Source of the DNA: DATMNI01 sp035570275
GTDB taxonomy: Bacteria > Acidobacteriota > Terriglobia > Bryobacterales > Bryobacteraceae
Direction of reading: 5' to 3'
NCBI GenBank assembly: GCA_035570275.1
Contig: DATMNI010000117.1
Location: forward strand, 1 to 64,000
Length of the DNA stretch: 64,000 bases
Each line of letters opens with the position of its first letter. Positions within the stretch are counted from its first letter, which is position 1. A model generated the notes under the pieces. The model searched no databases and was not told the DNA's origin. It saw only the letters and a list, made by a program, of their open reading frames with translations. A program made the position numbers and the translations under genes. Positions 26,748 to 35,692 of the stretch are shown one piece after another.

Positions 26748-28862
26748 ATGAACATTACAAGGCGCGATGGCCTGTTTCACGCGGCCGTGAACGGGCTGGA
26801 AGTCTGGATGTCGTACGCGCTGGTGGAATATGTCGTCTGTGCTGCCGCGCCCATGCTGCTTCATCGCGAGAAGTTTCTCGACGAGGCGGGGTGGCGCGGC
26901 ACTGCGATTCTTTTCGTCATTTACGGTGTGTGGGGAATCATCATGGGCCTCCTCGCCGGTCTTTCCATGGACGCTGCCCGGGACCTACCCCTGGTGGAGT
27001 TTGAGCGCCGCAGCCGTAAACTCATCATCCTGCTGATGTTGGCCGCCTTCGGCGGCAATCTTGCTCTGTTGCCCGCCCAGTCCGGAAAGGCGGCGGCGCT
27101 GTTGACCGTACCTCTGGTGGCGATCGCGGTTATCTTCGATTTAGGGAAGGCCGCTTCGAACCCCGGCTTTCCGGCGGCAGTGGCGGGAACCTTGGTTCTT
27201 TCCGCTCGACTGGCAGTCTTCAATTGGAAGAACCTCCCCGCCTTGATGACGGTGCCCCTCACCCTGCTGGCTGCCTCGGCATCGCTGCTCGCCGCCGTTT
27301 TGGCGATTCGTTTGGCATCCCGCCTGGCATCCAAGGTGTGCGCCAGCCGGTTCTGGAGCCCGGTCCTGGAACACGGGGTGATCGCAGCGGCCACCCTTAC
27401 CATCGTATTTGGGCCGGGCGCCGTTTCTTCCATCAACGCTCAAATGAAGACGTCGGCGCCTCCCGCAACCGCCGGAAAACCCCGGCCCAACATCATCCTC
27501 ATCACCTTGGATACCGTGAGGGCCGACCACATGGGAATCTATGGTTACGCCCGGCAGAATACGCCCAACCTGAAGGAACTGCTTAAAGAGTCCACCCTAT
27601 ATACCGATTTTGTCTCGGCTTCTACCATCACCTTGACCAGTCATGCCTCCATCTTCACCGGTCAGTACCCTCAAACTCACGGGGCATACAAGCAGTTCCA
27701 CGACTATCCGCACGGGCGGCCCCTCCCCAAAGGGATACCGACTATGGCTTCCCTTCTCAACTCGGCTGGCTACCGGAGCATGGCTGTGGCTGCGAACACA
27801 TCCTATCTCGGACCCGATTGGGGGCTGCTGCGAGATTTTGAGGCCTCGTGGACTCCCGCCCCTTTGGGACTGGTCGATGCCCCCCATGCCTATCTGCTCA
27901 GAAGCCTCCTCGGCGACATGCTGCAAGACCAGCCCGCCGCGAATAATCCCCTTTACTCGTCCGAAACCATGCATGCCGACGGCGTAAACCGCCGGGCCTT
28001 TCTGCTGCTCGATCGCTTCAGCGGCCACGAGGCCCCCTTCTTCCTGTTCCTGAACTATATGGACGCGCATTGGCCTTATTACGCGCCGGGGCTCTTCGAC
28101 GCGTACCCAGGCCGTGACGACCAGTTCACCGGAAACGAGAAAGAGTCCAATATGCGGATCCGCATCGATTGCGAGGGGCAACTCCTTCCGCGCGGATACC
28201 ACGATCACGTCGTGTCTCAGTACGATGGCGCCATAGCCTTTCTCGACTTCCAAATCGGCGAACTGGTCCAGCATCTTAAGAAAAGCGGCTTGTTTGAGAG
28301 AACCATGATCATCATCACTTCCGACCACGGAGAGGCTCTCGGCGATCGGGGCTCCGTCTCCCACAATGTTTCGGTACACCAGGACCAGATCCATGTGCCG
28401 CTTATCATCAAATATCCGGGTAGAGGGGGGCCGAGCCGGGTGGGGGATCTGGCTGGACACATAGACCTCCTGCCGACCATCCTGGAAGTAGCCGGCCTCG
28501 CTCCCCAGCCGCAGCTTCCCGGGGTGAGCCTCCTGCGCCTGAATTCCACGCCGGAACGCGTGATCTTTGCGGAACGCCACTACGGGCCATCCGATGCCTT
28601 CAACCCTAGGTTTCCCGAGGTCCAGTATGCCGTTTACCAGGGCTCTTCGAAGCTGATCTCCTCCTCCTCTGGCGGGCGGGAACTGTACGATTTGGCAAAC
28701 GATCCTGACGAAACCGCCAACTTGTACGCAACCGACCGGCCCCTGGCTCTCGAGGGCGCTTTACGGGAGTGGATTCGACGTACCCCCTCGCTTAGCGCGG
28801 CGCAGCATCCGTTGGACCAGGAGGAGATGAAGCATTTGCGATCGCTCGGGTACCTGCAGTAA
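26748..28862 (+). CDS. membrane-anchored sulfatase-family hydrolase
   Basis: A 704-residue protein. The N-terminal third has six or so membrane helices (about residues 15-225). The C-terminal domain is of the alkaline-phosphatase/sulfatase superfamily: NIILITLDTVRADHMGIYGY with the metal Asp, then TITLTSHASIFTGQYPQTHG, IIITSDHGEALGD and the C-terminal LRSLGYLQ. The nucleophile position does not carry the Cys/Ser-x-Pro-x-Arg sulfatase motif, so a Thr/Ser phospho- or sulfotransfer chemistry is possible. A GGAGGGG ribosome site precedes the ATG. Confidence 0.85.
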   Translation: MNITRRDGLFHAAVNGLEVWMSYALVEYVVCAAAPMLLHREKFLDEAGWRGTAILFVIYGVWGIIMGLLAGLSMDAARDLPLVEFERRSRKLIILLMLAAFGGNLALLPAQSGKAAALLTVPLVAIAVIFDLGKAASNPGFPAAVAGTLVLSARLAVFNWKNLPALMTVPLTLLAASASLLAAVLAIRLASRLASKVCASRFWSPVLEHGVIAAATLTIVFGPGAVSSINAQMKTSAPPATAGKPRPNIILITLDTVRADHMGIYGYARQNTPNLKELLKESTLYTDFVSASTITLTSHASIFTGQYPQTHGAYKQFHDYPHGRPLPKGIPTMASLLNSAGYRSMAVAANTSYLGPDWGLLRDFEASWTPAPLGLVDAPHAYLLRSLLGDMLQDQPAANNPLYSSETMHADGVNRRAFLLLDRFSGHEAPFFLFLNYMDAHWPYYAPGLFDAYPGRDDQFTGNEKESNMRIRIDCEGQLLPRGYHDHVVSQYDGAIAFLDFQIGELVQHLKKSGLFERTMIIITSDHGEALGDRGSVSHNVSVHQDQIHVPLIIKYPGRGGPSRVGDLAGHIDLLPTILEVAGLAPQPQLPGVSLLRLNSTPERVIFAERHYGPSDAFNPRFPEVQYAVYQGSSKLISSSSGGRELYDLANDPDETANLYATDRPLALEGALREWIRRTPSLSAAQHPLDQEEMKHLRSLGYLQ

Positions 28863-28984
28863 GCGGTGCGCCGCCGCGGGCAAGGCAGCAGACCTGATCA
28901 TAAACCTTCGCCCAGGTTTCGCGGCTCGAGGCTACCACCTACTTAAGCCCGGCCTTCGTCAGATCCAAGCCCACCAACTAAGGT

Positions 28985-29308
28985 TCATCTGGGCACATCG
29001 CCCTGCCGCAGTGCCCGGCGCGAGCCGTGGTAAATCCGCAAGACACGAACCACCTCGCGCGGTTCGTCCAGGTGAAATACGATACGGTGCGAGTGGTAAA
29101 GAATCTGCCGCAGGTCCCTGGTTCGCAGCGCCGCCTCGACCACCAGTGAGCCGCGGCCCGGCGAATGTTCCAGCGACCAGAGCGCATCCAATAAGCCGTT
29201 CCACCACCGTTCGGCCCCGATGGGGTCGCCCTTCTCACGGCGGACATATTCTACGAAATCCTCGGCATCGGCGAGCGCCGCCTCCGTAATATCAACGCGA
29301 AAAGCCAA
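28985..29308 (-). CDS. RelE/ParE-family toxin
   Basis: A 107-residue ParE-like protein: VDITEAALADAEDFVEYV, a central helix, and ILYHSHRIVFHLDEPREVVRVLRIYHGSR at the C-terminus with the strand typical of the fold. It overlaps the preceding antitoxin gene by 17 bp, the usual order of type II modules. ParE members inhibit gyrase, RelE members cut mRNA; the sequence favours ParE. Confidence 0.85.
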   Translation of the reverse strand: MAFRVDITEAALADAEDFVEYVRREKGDPIGAERWWNGLLDALWSLEHSPGRGSLVVEAALRTRDLRQILYHSHRIVFHLDEPREVVRVLRIYHGSRRALRQGDVPR

Positions 29309-29519
29309 GCTTTGCCCCGAGTTGGCTAAGCGCTTCGCGCGCTGGGCGCACGCGCCCGATTTCTACGTCCGCAAGACCCGCCTCGACCGAAGAGACAAAG
29401 TCACTCTGCTCCTCGGCTTCCAGCATGAGCCGCCGGAGATAGTCATCCACCTCCAGACCTTGTGCCCGGGCATTGGCGAGCACCCGAACCATAGTTTCCT
29501 CGGAGATCTCCAAGGTCAT
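29292..29519 (-). CDS. antitoxin of the ParE-type module
   Basis: A 75-residue acidic protein: MTLEISEETMVRVLANARAQ, DDYLRRLMLEAEEQS and a C-terminal toxin-binding tail. The N-terminal pattern fits a small DNA-binding antitoxin. Translation is coupled to the toxin gene by a 17-bp overlap. Confidence 0.78.
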   Translation of the reverse strand: MTLEISEETMVRVLANARAQGLEVDDYLRRLMLEAEEQSDFVSSVEAGLADVEIGRVRPAREALSQLGAKLGFSR

Positions 29520-29554
29520 CGCGATTACTCCTCTCTATCAGCTTATCGCCTGCC

Positions 29555-30080
29555 CTACGGCGTTGTCTTGTGCCAATGGCCGGCAAAGGCTCCCTTGCGG
29601 TCGCGGCTCTGATTGGGGGTTCGCCGCCTTGTGCCACTCCGAAGCGTTCCCACGAATCGCCGTTCCAACTGCCGGCCCTCCGCAAACTGCCGCTCCAGTT
29701 CCGCCACCAGCCGCGGCATCTTTTCCTCGAAAGGCTCCTCATCCTCGTCGCTCTCCGTCGACCCGACGTAGCGACCCGGCGTCAGCGCGTAACCGTGCGC
29801 CCGCACCTCATCCAATGTCGCCACGCGGCAGAAACCGGGGACCGCCTGCTCTGCAGCGACGCCCGCATCGGTGGTGTGGTGCTCGCTCGCGGGGTCGGCG
29901 ATCAGGCGCTCCAGTTCGGCGCCGCGGCGCTCATAGTGGAGCGAAAGGAAGCGTAGGAAGATGATTGGCAGCACGTAGCGCTTGTAGTCGGCAGGCTCGA
30001 TGGAGCCCCGCAGATTGACCGCTGCATGCCAGAGTTGCGCGGTGAGGGCGGCGATGCCGTAACCGTTCGATTGGGCCGTC
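29555..30080 (-). pseudogene. internally deleted type I methylase (HsdM) remnant
   Basis: The minus strand reads QLWHAAVNLRGSIEPADYKRYVLPIIFLRFLS, the typical N-terminus of type I restriction methylases. It then jumps after about 70 residues to the C-terminal part (ATLDEVRAHGYALTPGRYVG, EPFEEKMPRLVAELERQF). The SAM and NPPY motifs between them are gone, so the gene cannot methylate DNA. Its 3' end reads through a dispersed repeat. No HsdR or HsdS gene is visible. Confidence 0.82.
29590..29613. repeat. copy of the ctccct..cggtcgcggctctgat repeat
   Basis: The sequence ctcccttgcggtcgcggctc followed by tgat matches the inner inverted-repeat arms of the MITE-like element near 24001 and 24050 at most positions. 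It marks a dispersed family in this genome. Confidence 0.6.
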
Positions 30081-30392
30081 GTTTTGGGGTTCTCACCTTG
30101 GGAGGCTTGGGCCGCGCGCCCCAGTAGTCCGATTGTACAGCGCGTAGCTCAGCGGTCCGTGCAACCCGCGGTATTCGCGGGTGTGCTAAGACGTTTCGGC
30201 GTTCGGAAGCCGGCGGCTGGTGGGGCAACGTGCCCACTGGCCCCCGCCCCTTGCCCCTGTCCCCTGGTCCCCGGCCCCCGCCCCTTGGCCGCGTTATTCG
30301 TCGGCAAAGAGCGGCCATTCGTCCCACGGTTTCGCGCATTCGTCGGTCGCCAATTCCCGCCGAGCCTTTAAACCTCGTAAACTTGTTATCAG
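30081..30392. other. 312-bp gap without a gene
   Basis: No convincing gene is seen. A C-rich low-complexity run of ccccgcccc/ccctggtcccc type lies at about 30240-30290. A stretch near 30138 (gcgtagctcagcgg) resembles a tRNA D-arm but has no matching arms. Confidence 0.5.
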
Positions 30393-31541
30393 ATGTTCCG
30401 CTACCTTCCTTTAATTCTGAAGAACTGCTGGCGCAACCGCCGCCGCACGCTGCTCACCATCGCCAGCATCGGCGTCTCCATGTGCCTGCTGGGCGTGATG
30501 ATCGCCATGTTCCACGCCATGTATCTCAGCGACGCCGCTCCCGAACAGGCCCTGCGTCTGGTCACCCGCAACCGCGTCTCGCTCACCGTGGTCATGCCGC
30601 AGTCCTACCAGGCGGCCATCCGGCAGATCCCTGGCGTGCGCGAGGTCATGATCTCGCAATGGTTCGGCGGCACATATATAGACGCCAAGCACTTCTTTGC
30701 CCGCTTCGCCGTGGAACCGGAAAAGCTGTTCGGCATCTACGGTGAATTGACGATCCCCGACGATCAGCGCAAAGCCTTCGAACGCGATCGCACCGGCTGC
30801 GTGGTGGGCCGCGACCTGGCCAATAAGTACAATTTCCACGTCGGCGACCGAATCACCCTGGTAGGCGACATTTTTCCGGGCGATTTCCCATTTACCATTC
30901 GCGGCATTTTCGACAGCCCGCGCGCCAGCGAGGTGCTCTACTTCAGCCGCGATTATCTGGAGCAGAGCATGGAGGAGCGGCGGCGCGGCACGGCGGGAAT
31001 GTTCACCACCCTGATCGACAATCCGGCTTCCGCCACGCGCATCGCCGAAGCCATTGACAACGAGTATCGCAACGCCACGGCGCAGACCAAGACCGAGAGC
31101 GAGCAGGCTTTCGCGCTCAGCTTCGTCTCCATGATCGGCAACGTGAAGATGTTCCTGGTGGCGATCTCGGCCGCCGTCATGTTCACCATCCTGCTGGTCT
31201 CGGCCAACACCATGGCGATGTCGGTGCGCGAACGCGTGCGCGAAGTGGGCGTGCTCAAGACTCTGGGCTTCACCCCCGGCGCCATCCTGGGCATGATCCT
31301 GGGCGAAGCCCTGGCGATCTCTTTGATCGGCGGAACCATCGGTTTTCTGCTTTCCACGGGATTAGCCAGCGGCGTCTCCAAAGCGGCAGGGGGCTTACTG
31401 CCGTCTATTCCGTCCTTCCAGCCGGCCGTTGCCGCGGCGTGTATCCTGACAGCCGCGGTGATCGGTCTGGCGAGTTCTCTGGTTCCCGCGATGGGCGCGT
31501 CGCGTATTCCCATCGTGGACGCGCTTCGGAGCACGGACTAA
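30393..31541 (+). CDS. FtsX/MacB-like ABC permease
   Basis: A 382-residue permease with one N-terminal helix (about residues 17-40), a periplasmic domain, and three C-terminal helices with the family motif MSVRERVREVGVLKTLGFTPG. It opens a four-gene operon with a second permease, a HlyD-type adaptor and a LolD/MacB-like ATPase. Together they form an export or lipoprotein-handling system; the cargo is unknown. Confidence 0.9.
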   Translation: MFRYLPLILKNCWRNRRRTLLTIASIGVSMCLLGVMIAMFHAMYLSDAAPEQALRLVTRNRVSLTVVMPQSYQAAIRQIPGVREVMISQWFGGTYIDAKHFFARFAVEPEKLFGIYGELTIPDDQRKAFERDRTGCVVGRDLANKYNFHVGDRITLVGDIFPGDFPFTIRGIFDSPRASEVLYFSRDYLEQSMEERRRGTAGMFTTLIDNPASATRIAEAIDNEYRNATAQTKTESEQAFALSFVSMIGNVKMFLVAISAAVMFTILLVSANTMAMSVRERVREVGVLKTLGFTPGAILGMILGEALAISLIGGTIGFLLSTGLASGVSKAAGGLLPSIPSFQPAVAAACILTAAVIGLASSLVPAMGASRIPIVDALRSTD

Positions 31542-31584
31542 TCGGCGTTGGGGAGTATTGATCAGCCGAGGAGTATTTATTTAG

Positions 31585-32748
31585 ATGGCTATCCCACTCG
31601 CATACAACCTCCGCAACCTGGTGGTCCGCAAAACCACCACATTGATGACGGCGCTCGGCATCGCCCTCACGGTAGCGGTGCTGCTGTCGATTCTGGCTCT
31701 GGTCAACGGCTTGCGCGCCACCCTTTCCTCGTCGGGGGATCCGCTGCAAATCGTGGTCCTCCGCAAGGGCTCGGAATCGGAAATCGTCAGCAACTTCCTG
31801 CGCGCACAGTTTCAGGATCTCAAGTTCAAGCCGGGAATTGCCGCCGGCGCGGATGGCCAGCCATTGGCGTCGCTGGAAGTGGTGACCGTCATCAACCTGG
31901 CCAGCATAGACAACCCGGAAGGCGTCAACCTCACGGTGCGCGGGTTGTCGCCAGTGGGCATTCAGATGCGCCCGGCCATCCACATTGCCAGCGGACGCTG
32001 GTTTCAACCGGGCCGCCGTGAGGTGGTGGTCGGCAAGTCCGTGGCGGCGCGTTACCCCGATGCGCACCTCGGCAAGAAGATCCAGTTCGGCCGGGGCATG
32101 TGGGACGTGGTCGGTGTGATGGACGCCGGCCAGGGCGCTCAATCCAGCGAAATCTGGGGCGATCTGAACCAGGTCAGCTCCGATCTGCAGCGCCTCGAAG
32201 TGCTCAGCTCCGCCCTGGTCCGAACCACCGATGCCGTCACTGCCACGGCCCTGATCAACGACATTAATAACGACCAGCGCCTGAACATGAATGCGCTTTC
32301 CGAGAAGGCCTATTACGAAGCGCAGACGGCGTTCGCCGCGCCCATCGAATACATCGGCATCTTCGTCTCTATCGTGATGGCCATAGGCAGCAGTTTCGCC
32401 GCCATGAACACCATGTACGCCGCGGTGGCGCGCCGCGCGCGCGAAATCGGCACCTTGCGCGTTTTGGGCTTCTCGCAGGTCAGCATCCTGTTCAGCTTTT
32501 TCGTGGAGTCGGTGCTGCTGGCCGGCCTCGGCGGCCTGCTTGGCTGCCTGCTGGTCTTGCCGCTCAACGGCATCACCACTGGGATGGGCACCTCCAACTT
32601 TTCCGAGACCGCCTTCAACTTCCACGTATCGCCGCAGATTATGGCCGGCGGCATCGGGTTTGCCATCGTGCTGGGCGCGGTGGGCGGCCTGTTCCCGGCG
32701 CGCAACGCGGCGAAAAAAGAAATCCTCACGGCCCTTCGTGAAATCTAA
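31585..32748 (+). CDS. FtsX/MacB-like ABC permease (second subunit)
   Basis: A 387-residue permease of the same architecture. It has an N-terminal helix (about 16-38) and C-terminal helices with VARRAREIGTLRVLGFSQVSI and LFPARNAAKKEILTALREI. It is distinct enough from the upstream permease to suggest a heterodimer rather than a recent duplicate. The 54 bp before the next gene contain three copies of an atttgataacc-like repeat. Confidence 0.9.
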   Translation: MAIPLAYNLRNLVVRKTTTLMTALGIALTVAVLLSILALVNGLRATLSSSGDPLQIVVLRKGSESEIVSNFLRAQFQDLKFKPGIAAGADGQPLASLEVVTVINLASIDNPEGVNLTVRGLSPVGIQMRPAIHIASGRWFQPGRREVVVGKSVAARYPDAHLGKKIQFGRGMWDVVGVMDAGQGAQSSEIWGDLNQVSSDLQRLEVLSSALVRTTDAVTATALINDINNDQRLNMNALSEKAYYEAQTAFAAPIEYIGIFVSIVMAIGSSFAAMNTMYAAVARRAREIGTLRVLGFSQVSILFSFFVESVLLAGLGGLLGCLLVLPLNGITTGMGTSNFSETAFNFHVSPQIMAGGIGFAIVLGAVGGLFPARNAAKKEILTALREI

Positions 32749-32802
32749 TTCCGGAACACGATATTTGATAACCCCTATTTGATAACCGATATTTGGTAAC
32801 CC

Positions 32803-34143
32803 ATGGACGCCGAACTCAAGAATCTGCAAATCGATCGCACCAAGCGCCGATCCACCGAGCCCTCGCGCTGGTCGACGCGCTTTATCATTGCGGGAATACT
32901 CCTGTTCCTGCTGTTGGGAGCGTGGCGGTTGGTTTCCGACAAGCTCAACGCCTTGCCGGTCGTTGAAATCCACCGGGTGAAATCCATCAGCGCCGCCAAC
33001 GCCCCGGAGGGTGTGGTCCTCAACGCGACGGGTTACATCGTGGCGGCCCACAAAATCGAAGTCGCCGCCAAGGTCATCGGCAAAGTGAAATTCATCGGCG
33101 TCGAAAAGGGAGACCGCGTCACCGAAGGCCAGGTCCTGGTCCGCCTGGAAGACGACGAGTATCAGGCGCAGCTTCTTCAGGCCAAGGGACAGCTCGCCAA
33201 CCTCCAGGCCAAGTTGGATGAGGCCACGCACGGATCGCGCCCCGAGGAGATCGCGCAGGCGCAAGCCAACCTGGATTCCGCCAAGGCCGATCTCGGCAAC
33301 GCCAAAGTCACGCTCGACCGCACCCGGAACCTGGTAGCTGAGAAGGTGGTGGCGCTACAGGCTCTGGACGACGCGCAGGCTCGCTACGATGGCGCCGTCC
33401 ACCGCATCAACTCGCTGCAGAAAGCCTACGAACTAGTCAAACTGGGCCCACGCCAGGAAGAAATCGACGCTCTCCGGGGCCAGGTGGATCAGGCCCGCGG
33501 AGCCCTCAACTACGCCGAAACCAACCTCGCCAACACCATCATCCGCGCGCCCGTCACCGGCACCATTCTGGAACGGGCCGTGGAGAAAGGCGAATTCGTC
33601 ACCACCAGTTTCGTGGGCGATCGGGGCGCCAAGGGCTACGTGGTTTCGCTGGCCGATCTCAACGACCTGGAGGTGGAGCTCGACATCAGCCAGAACGATT
33701 TCGCCAAGCTCCACTTCGGCCAGCATGGCACGCTGAATACCGACGCTTTTCCGGACCGCAAGTACGATGGCTTTATTAAGGAGATGTCTCCCGAGGCCAA
33801 CCGCCAGAAGGCCACCGTGCAGATCAAACTGAAAGTCTCCAGGCCGGATAACTACCTGCGACCGGAAATGAACGCCAGCGTGGCTTTCATTTCGGAAAAG
33901 AAACCGGCGGGCGCCGACGGCGCCCGGCCCTCGAAGCCCGTCGTGATCGTGCCCGCTTCGGCCGTGCACGAAGGCGCGGTCTTCGTCTTTCTCGAAGGCA
34001 AGGCGGTGCGGCGCGCGGTCAAGACGGGGGCCACCAGCAGCCAGGGTATTCGCATCGAGGATGGCCTGGTGGGCGGCGAAGATCTCATCACCAACCCGCC
34101 GTCCGGTTTGAAGGACGGAGACAAAGTACGCCAAAAGGCCTGA
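32803..34143 (+). CDS. HlyD/MacA-like periplasmic adaptor
   Basis: A 446-residue membrane-fusion protein. It has one membrane helix (about residues 27-45), a biotinyl-lipoyl-like half (GYIVAAHKIEVAAKVIGKV), a coiled-coil hairpin (about 125-250), the second lipoyl half (IIRAPVTGTILERAVEKGE) and a beta-barrel domain. It should link the two permeases to an outer-membrane channel or serve as periplasmic chaperone. Confidence 0.9.
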   Translation: MDAELKNLQIDRTKRRSTEPSRWSTRFIIAGILLFLLLGAWRLVSDKLNALPVVEIHRVKSISAANAPEGVVLNATGYIVAAHKIEVAAKVIGKVKFIGVEKGDRVTEGQVLVRLEDDEYQAQLLQAKGQLANLQAKLDEATHGSRPEEIAQAQANLDSAKADLGNAKVTLDRTRNLVAEKVVALQALDDAQARYDGAVHRINSLQKAYELVKLGPRQEEIDALRGQVDQARGALNYAETNLANTIIRAPVTGTILERAVEKGEFVTTSFVGDRGAKGYVVSLADLNDLEVELDISQNDFAKLHFGQHGTLNTDAFPDRKYDGFIKEMSPEANRQKATVQIKLKVSRPDNYLRPEMNASVAFISEKKPAGADGARPSKPVVIVPASAVHEGAVFVFLEGKAVRRAVKTGATSSQGIRIEDGLVGGEDLITNPPSGLKDGDKVRQKA

Positions 34144-34148
34144 ATTCT

Positions 34149-34850
34149 ATGAGCGAAACCGGCACCGAAACCGTCATCGAAACCCGCAATCTGAGCAAGG
34201 AATACGTACGCGACGAGTTCCACGTGATCGCGCTGAAGGACGTCAGCCTGGAGATTCACAAAGGCGAGTTTGTCGCCCTGATGGGGCCGTCCGGCTCCGG
34301 CAAGTCCACGCTGCTGCATCTGATCGCCGCCATGGACCGGCCCACCGCGGGCGAGATCCGCGTGCTGGGCCACAATCTCCGGGAACTGAACGACCGCGAA
34401 ATCGCTCACTGGCGCAATGAACACGTCGGCTTCATTTTCCAGCAGTTCAATCTGCTCCCGGTGCTTTCCGCGCTGGAAAACGTGGAACTGCCGCTGAAAC
34501 TCACCAATCTGAAAAAACCGGAGCGCCTCGAGCACGCCAGGACCGCCCTGAAACTGGTCGGCCTGGGTGACCGTCTGGGCCACTTCCCGCGCCAGCTTTC
34601 GGGCGGCCAGGAACAGCGTGTCGCCATCGCCCGCGCCATCGTCACCGACCCTGCGCTGATCTTGGCCGACGAGCCCACCGGCAACCTGGACGCCACGTCA
34701 GCCACGGAAATCCTGACCATTCTTTCGAAGCTCAATAAGGATTACGGGAAGACGGTTATTATGGTGACCCACGATCCCCACGCCGCCCAGTTCGCCAGCA
34801 AGATTCACCAGTTGGAGAAGGGTGAGTTGGTGGCGGCGGCCACGGTGTAG
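34149..34850 (+). CDS. LolD/MacB-like ABC ATPase
   Basis: A 233-residue ATPase. Walker A reads GPSGSGKST, the signature LSGGQEQR, Walker B LILADEPTGNLD, and the switch His is in MVTHDPHAA. The LolD-type FQQFNLLPVLSALENVELPL is clear. It starts 5 bp after the adaptor gene and powers the two permeases upstream. Confidence 0.93.
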   Translation: MSETGTETVIETRNLSKEYVRDEFHVIALKDVSLEIHKGEFVALMGPSGSGKSTLLHLIAAMDRPTAGEIRVLGHNLRELNDREIAHWRNEHVGFIFQQFNLLPVLSALENVELPLKLTNLKKPERLEHARTALKLVGLGDRLGHFPRQLSGGQEQRVAIARAIVTDPALILADEPTGNLDATSATEILTILSKLNKDYGKTVIMVTHDPHAAQFASKIHQLEKGELVAAATV

Positions 34851-34927
34851 CGCGCGGCAAAGGCTTCCGGGCCCCTGTGCACCAGGCATATGTATTGGGT
34901 TCACACGATTTCCCGCTGAGTTCTGAT

Positions 34928-35302
34928 TCAACGGGGGAACCTGTGATGAATGAGGGAGGGCAGGTGATACGCCTGGTCACGCAACTCCGTGGGATCCGTT
35001 ACCGCCCAGAGGAGGACGATCGCTTCGACCACAAGCCCGATTGGCGTTCCCTGGGAGACGACCAATAGACCGGGGCTGGGTTTCTCGGCCAGCAAGTGGT
35101 TGCGGAAGTGGTTGAGCATGTTCCGACGATCATGCGACACCAGAACCCGGTTGTCCCTGGCCGCGTTCCAGGAGTTCCGGATCACCGACGGTTTCAAGCC
35201 CGGCCTCATGGGCCGACGCAAAATCGATGGCGGCTCGCGCCGCCGAACCGCCTTGACAATCGCAAACTTGAGATCGTTATCCGCCTGGAAGGGAATGCTC
35301 AA
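34928..35302 (-). CDS. DUF5615 (PIN-like) protein with compensated double frameshift
   Basis: The N-terminus (FQADNDLKFAIVKAVRRR) and the C-terminal half (DNRVLVSHDRRNML, LVVSQGTPIGLVVEAIVLLW) match DUF5615 PIN-like proteins. About 25 residues between them match only in another frame, which reads AIDFASAHEAGLETVGDPEL. Indels near 35230 and 35163 therefore cancel, leaving a full-length ORF that has lost its conserved DPE segment. It overlaps the DUF433 gene by 4 bp, forming the usual pair. Probably inactive. Confidence 0.65.
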   Translation of the reverse strand: MSIPFQADNDLKFAIVKAVRRREPPSILRRPMRPGLKPSVIRNSWNAARDNRVLVSHDRRNMLNHFRNHLLAEKPSPGLLVVSQGTPIGLVVEAIVLLWAVTDPTELRDQAYHLPSLIHHRFPR

Positions 35303-35616
35303 GAGCGGGACTCGCCCATCTTGGCTCTGGCACGCTGGATCTTCTCCCAGAGCATAGGGTTGGCCTGTGCCATCGGGATTCCGCTAGCCTCGAACTCGCG
35401 CTCGGTTTCTTCGAGGTATTTGTCGATCTCAGCCTGATGGTCCAGGTAGAAAGCGATCGCACCGTAAATCTGCGACCGCTTGAGCAGCGGGAAGTCTTCC
35501 TGAATCGCCTCAGGCGACTGTCCCTCGTTGAACCCGTACACGACCGAGTCCAGCGAAATGCGCGTTCCGGCCACATAGTAGCCTTCGTTGCGCTGTTCGA
35601 TGTACTCGCTGTGCAT
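35299..35616 (-). CDS. DUF433-family putative antitoxin
   Basis: A protein of about 105 residues with the DUF433 pattern IEQRNEGYYVAGTRISLDSVVYGFNEGQSPEAI, QEDFPLLKRSQIYGAIAFYLDH. It has an HTH-like fold and is almost always next to DUF5615. The ATG at 35616 is closest to the usual family start; a longer frame to 35658 exists. Confidence 0.8.
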   Translation of the reverse strand: MHSEYIEQRNEGYYVAGTRISLDSVVYGFNEGQSPEAIQEDFPLLKRSQIYGAIAFYLDHQAEIDKYLEETEREFEASGIPMAQANPMLWEKIQRARAKMGESRS

Positions 35617-35692
35617 GGCCGCGTTTTCAGTATACGCCTTCGTGGAAACGGATCGCATGCTCGCGTAGCCCTTCCCGTTGGATACTGGGGGC

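Noticed and set aside
30130..30200. Possible tRNA (gcgtagctcagcgg resembles a D-arm)
   Set aside because: No anticodon stem, T-arm or acceptor stem could be paired around it.
31405..33264. A 619-codon minus-strand ORF
   Set aside because: It is antisense to the permease and adaptor genes, with no family motif.
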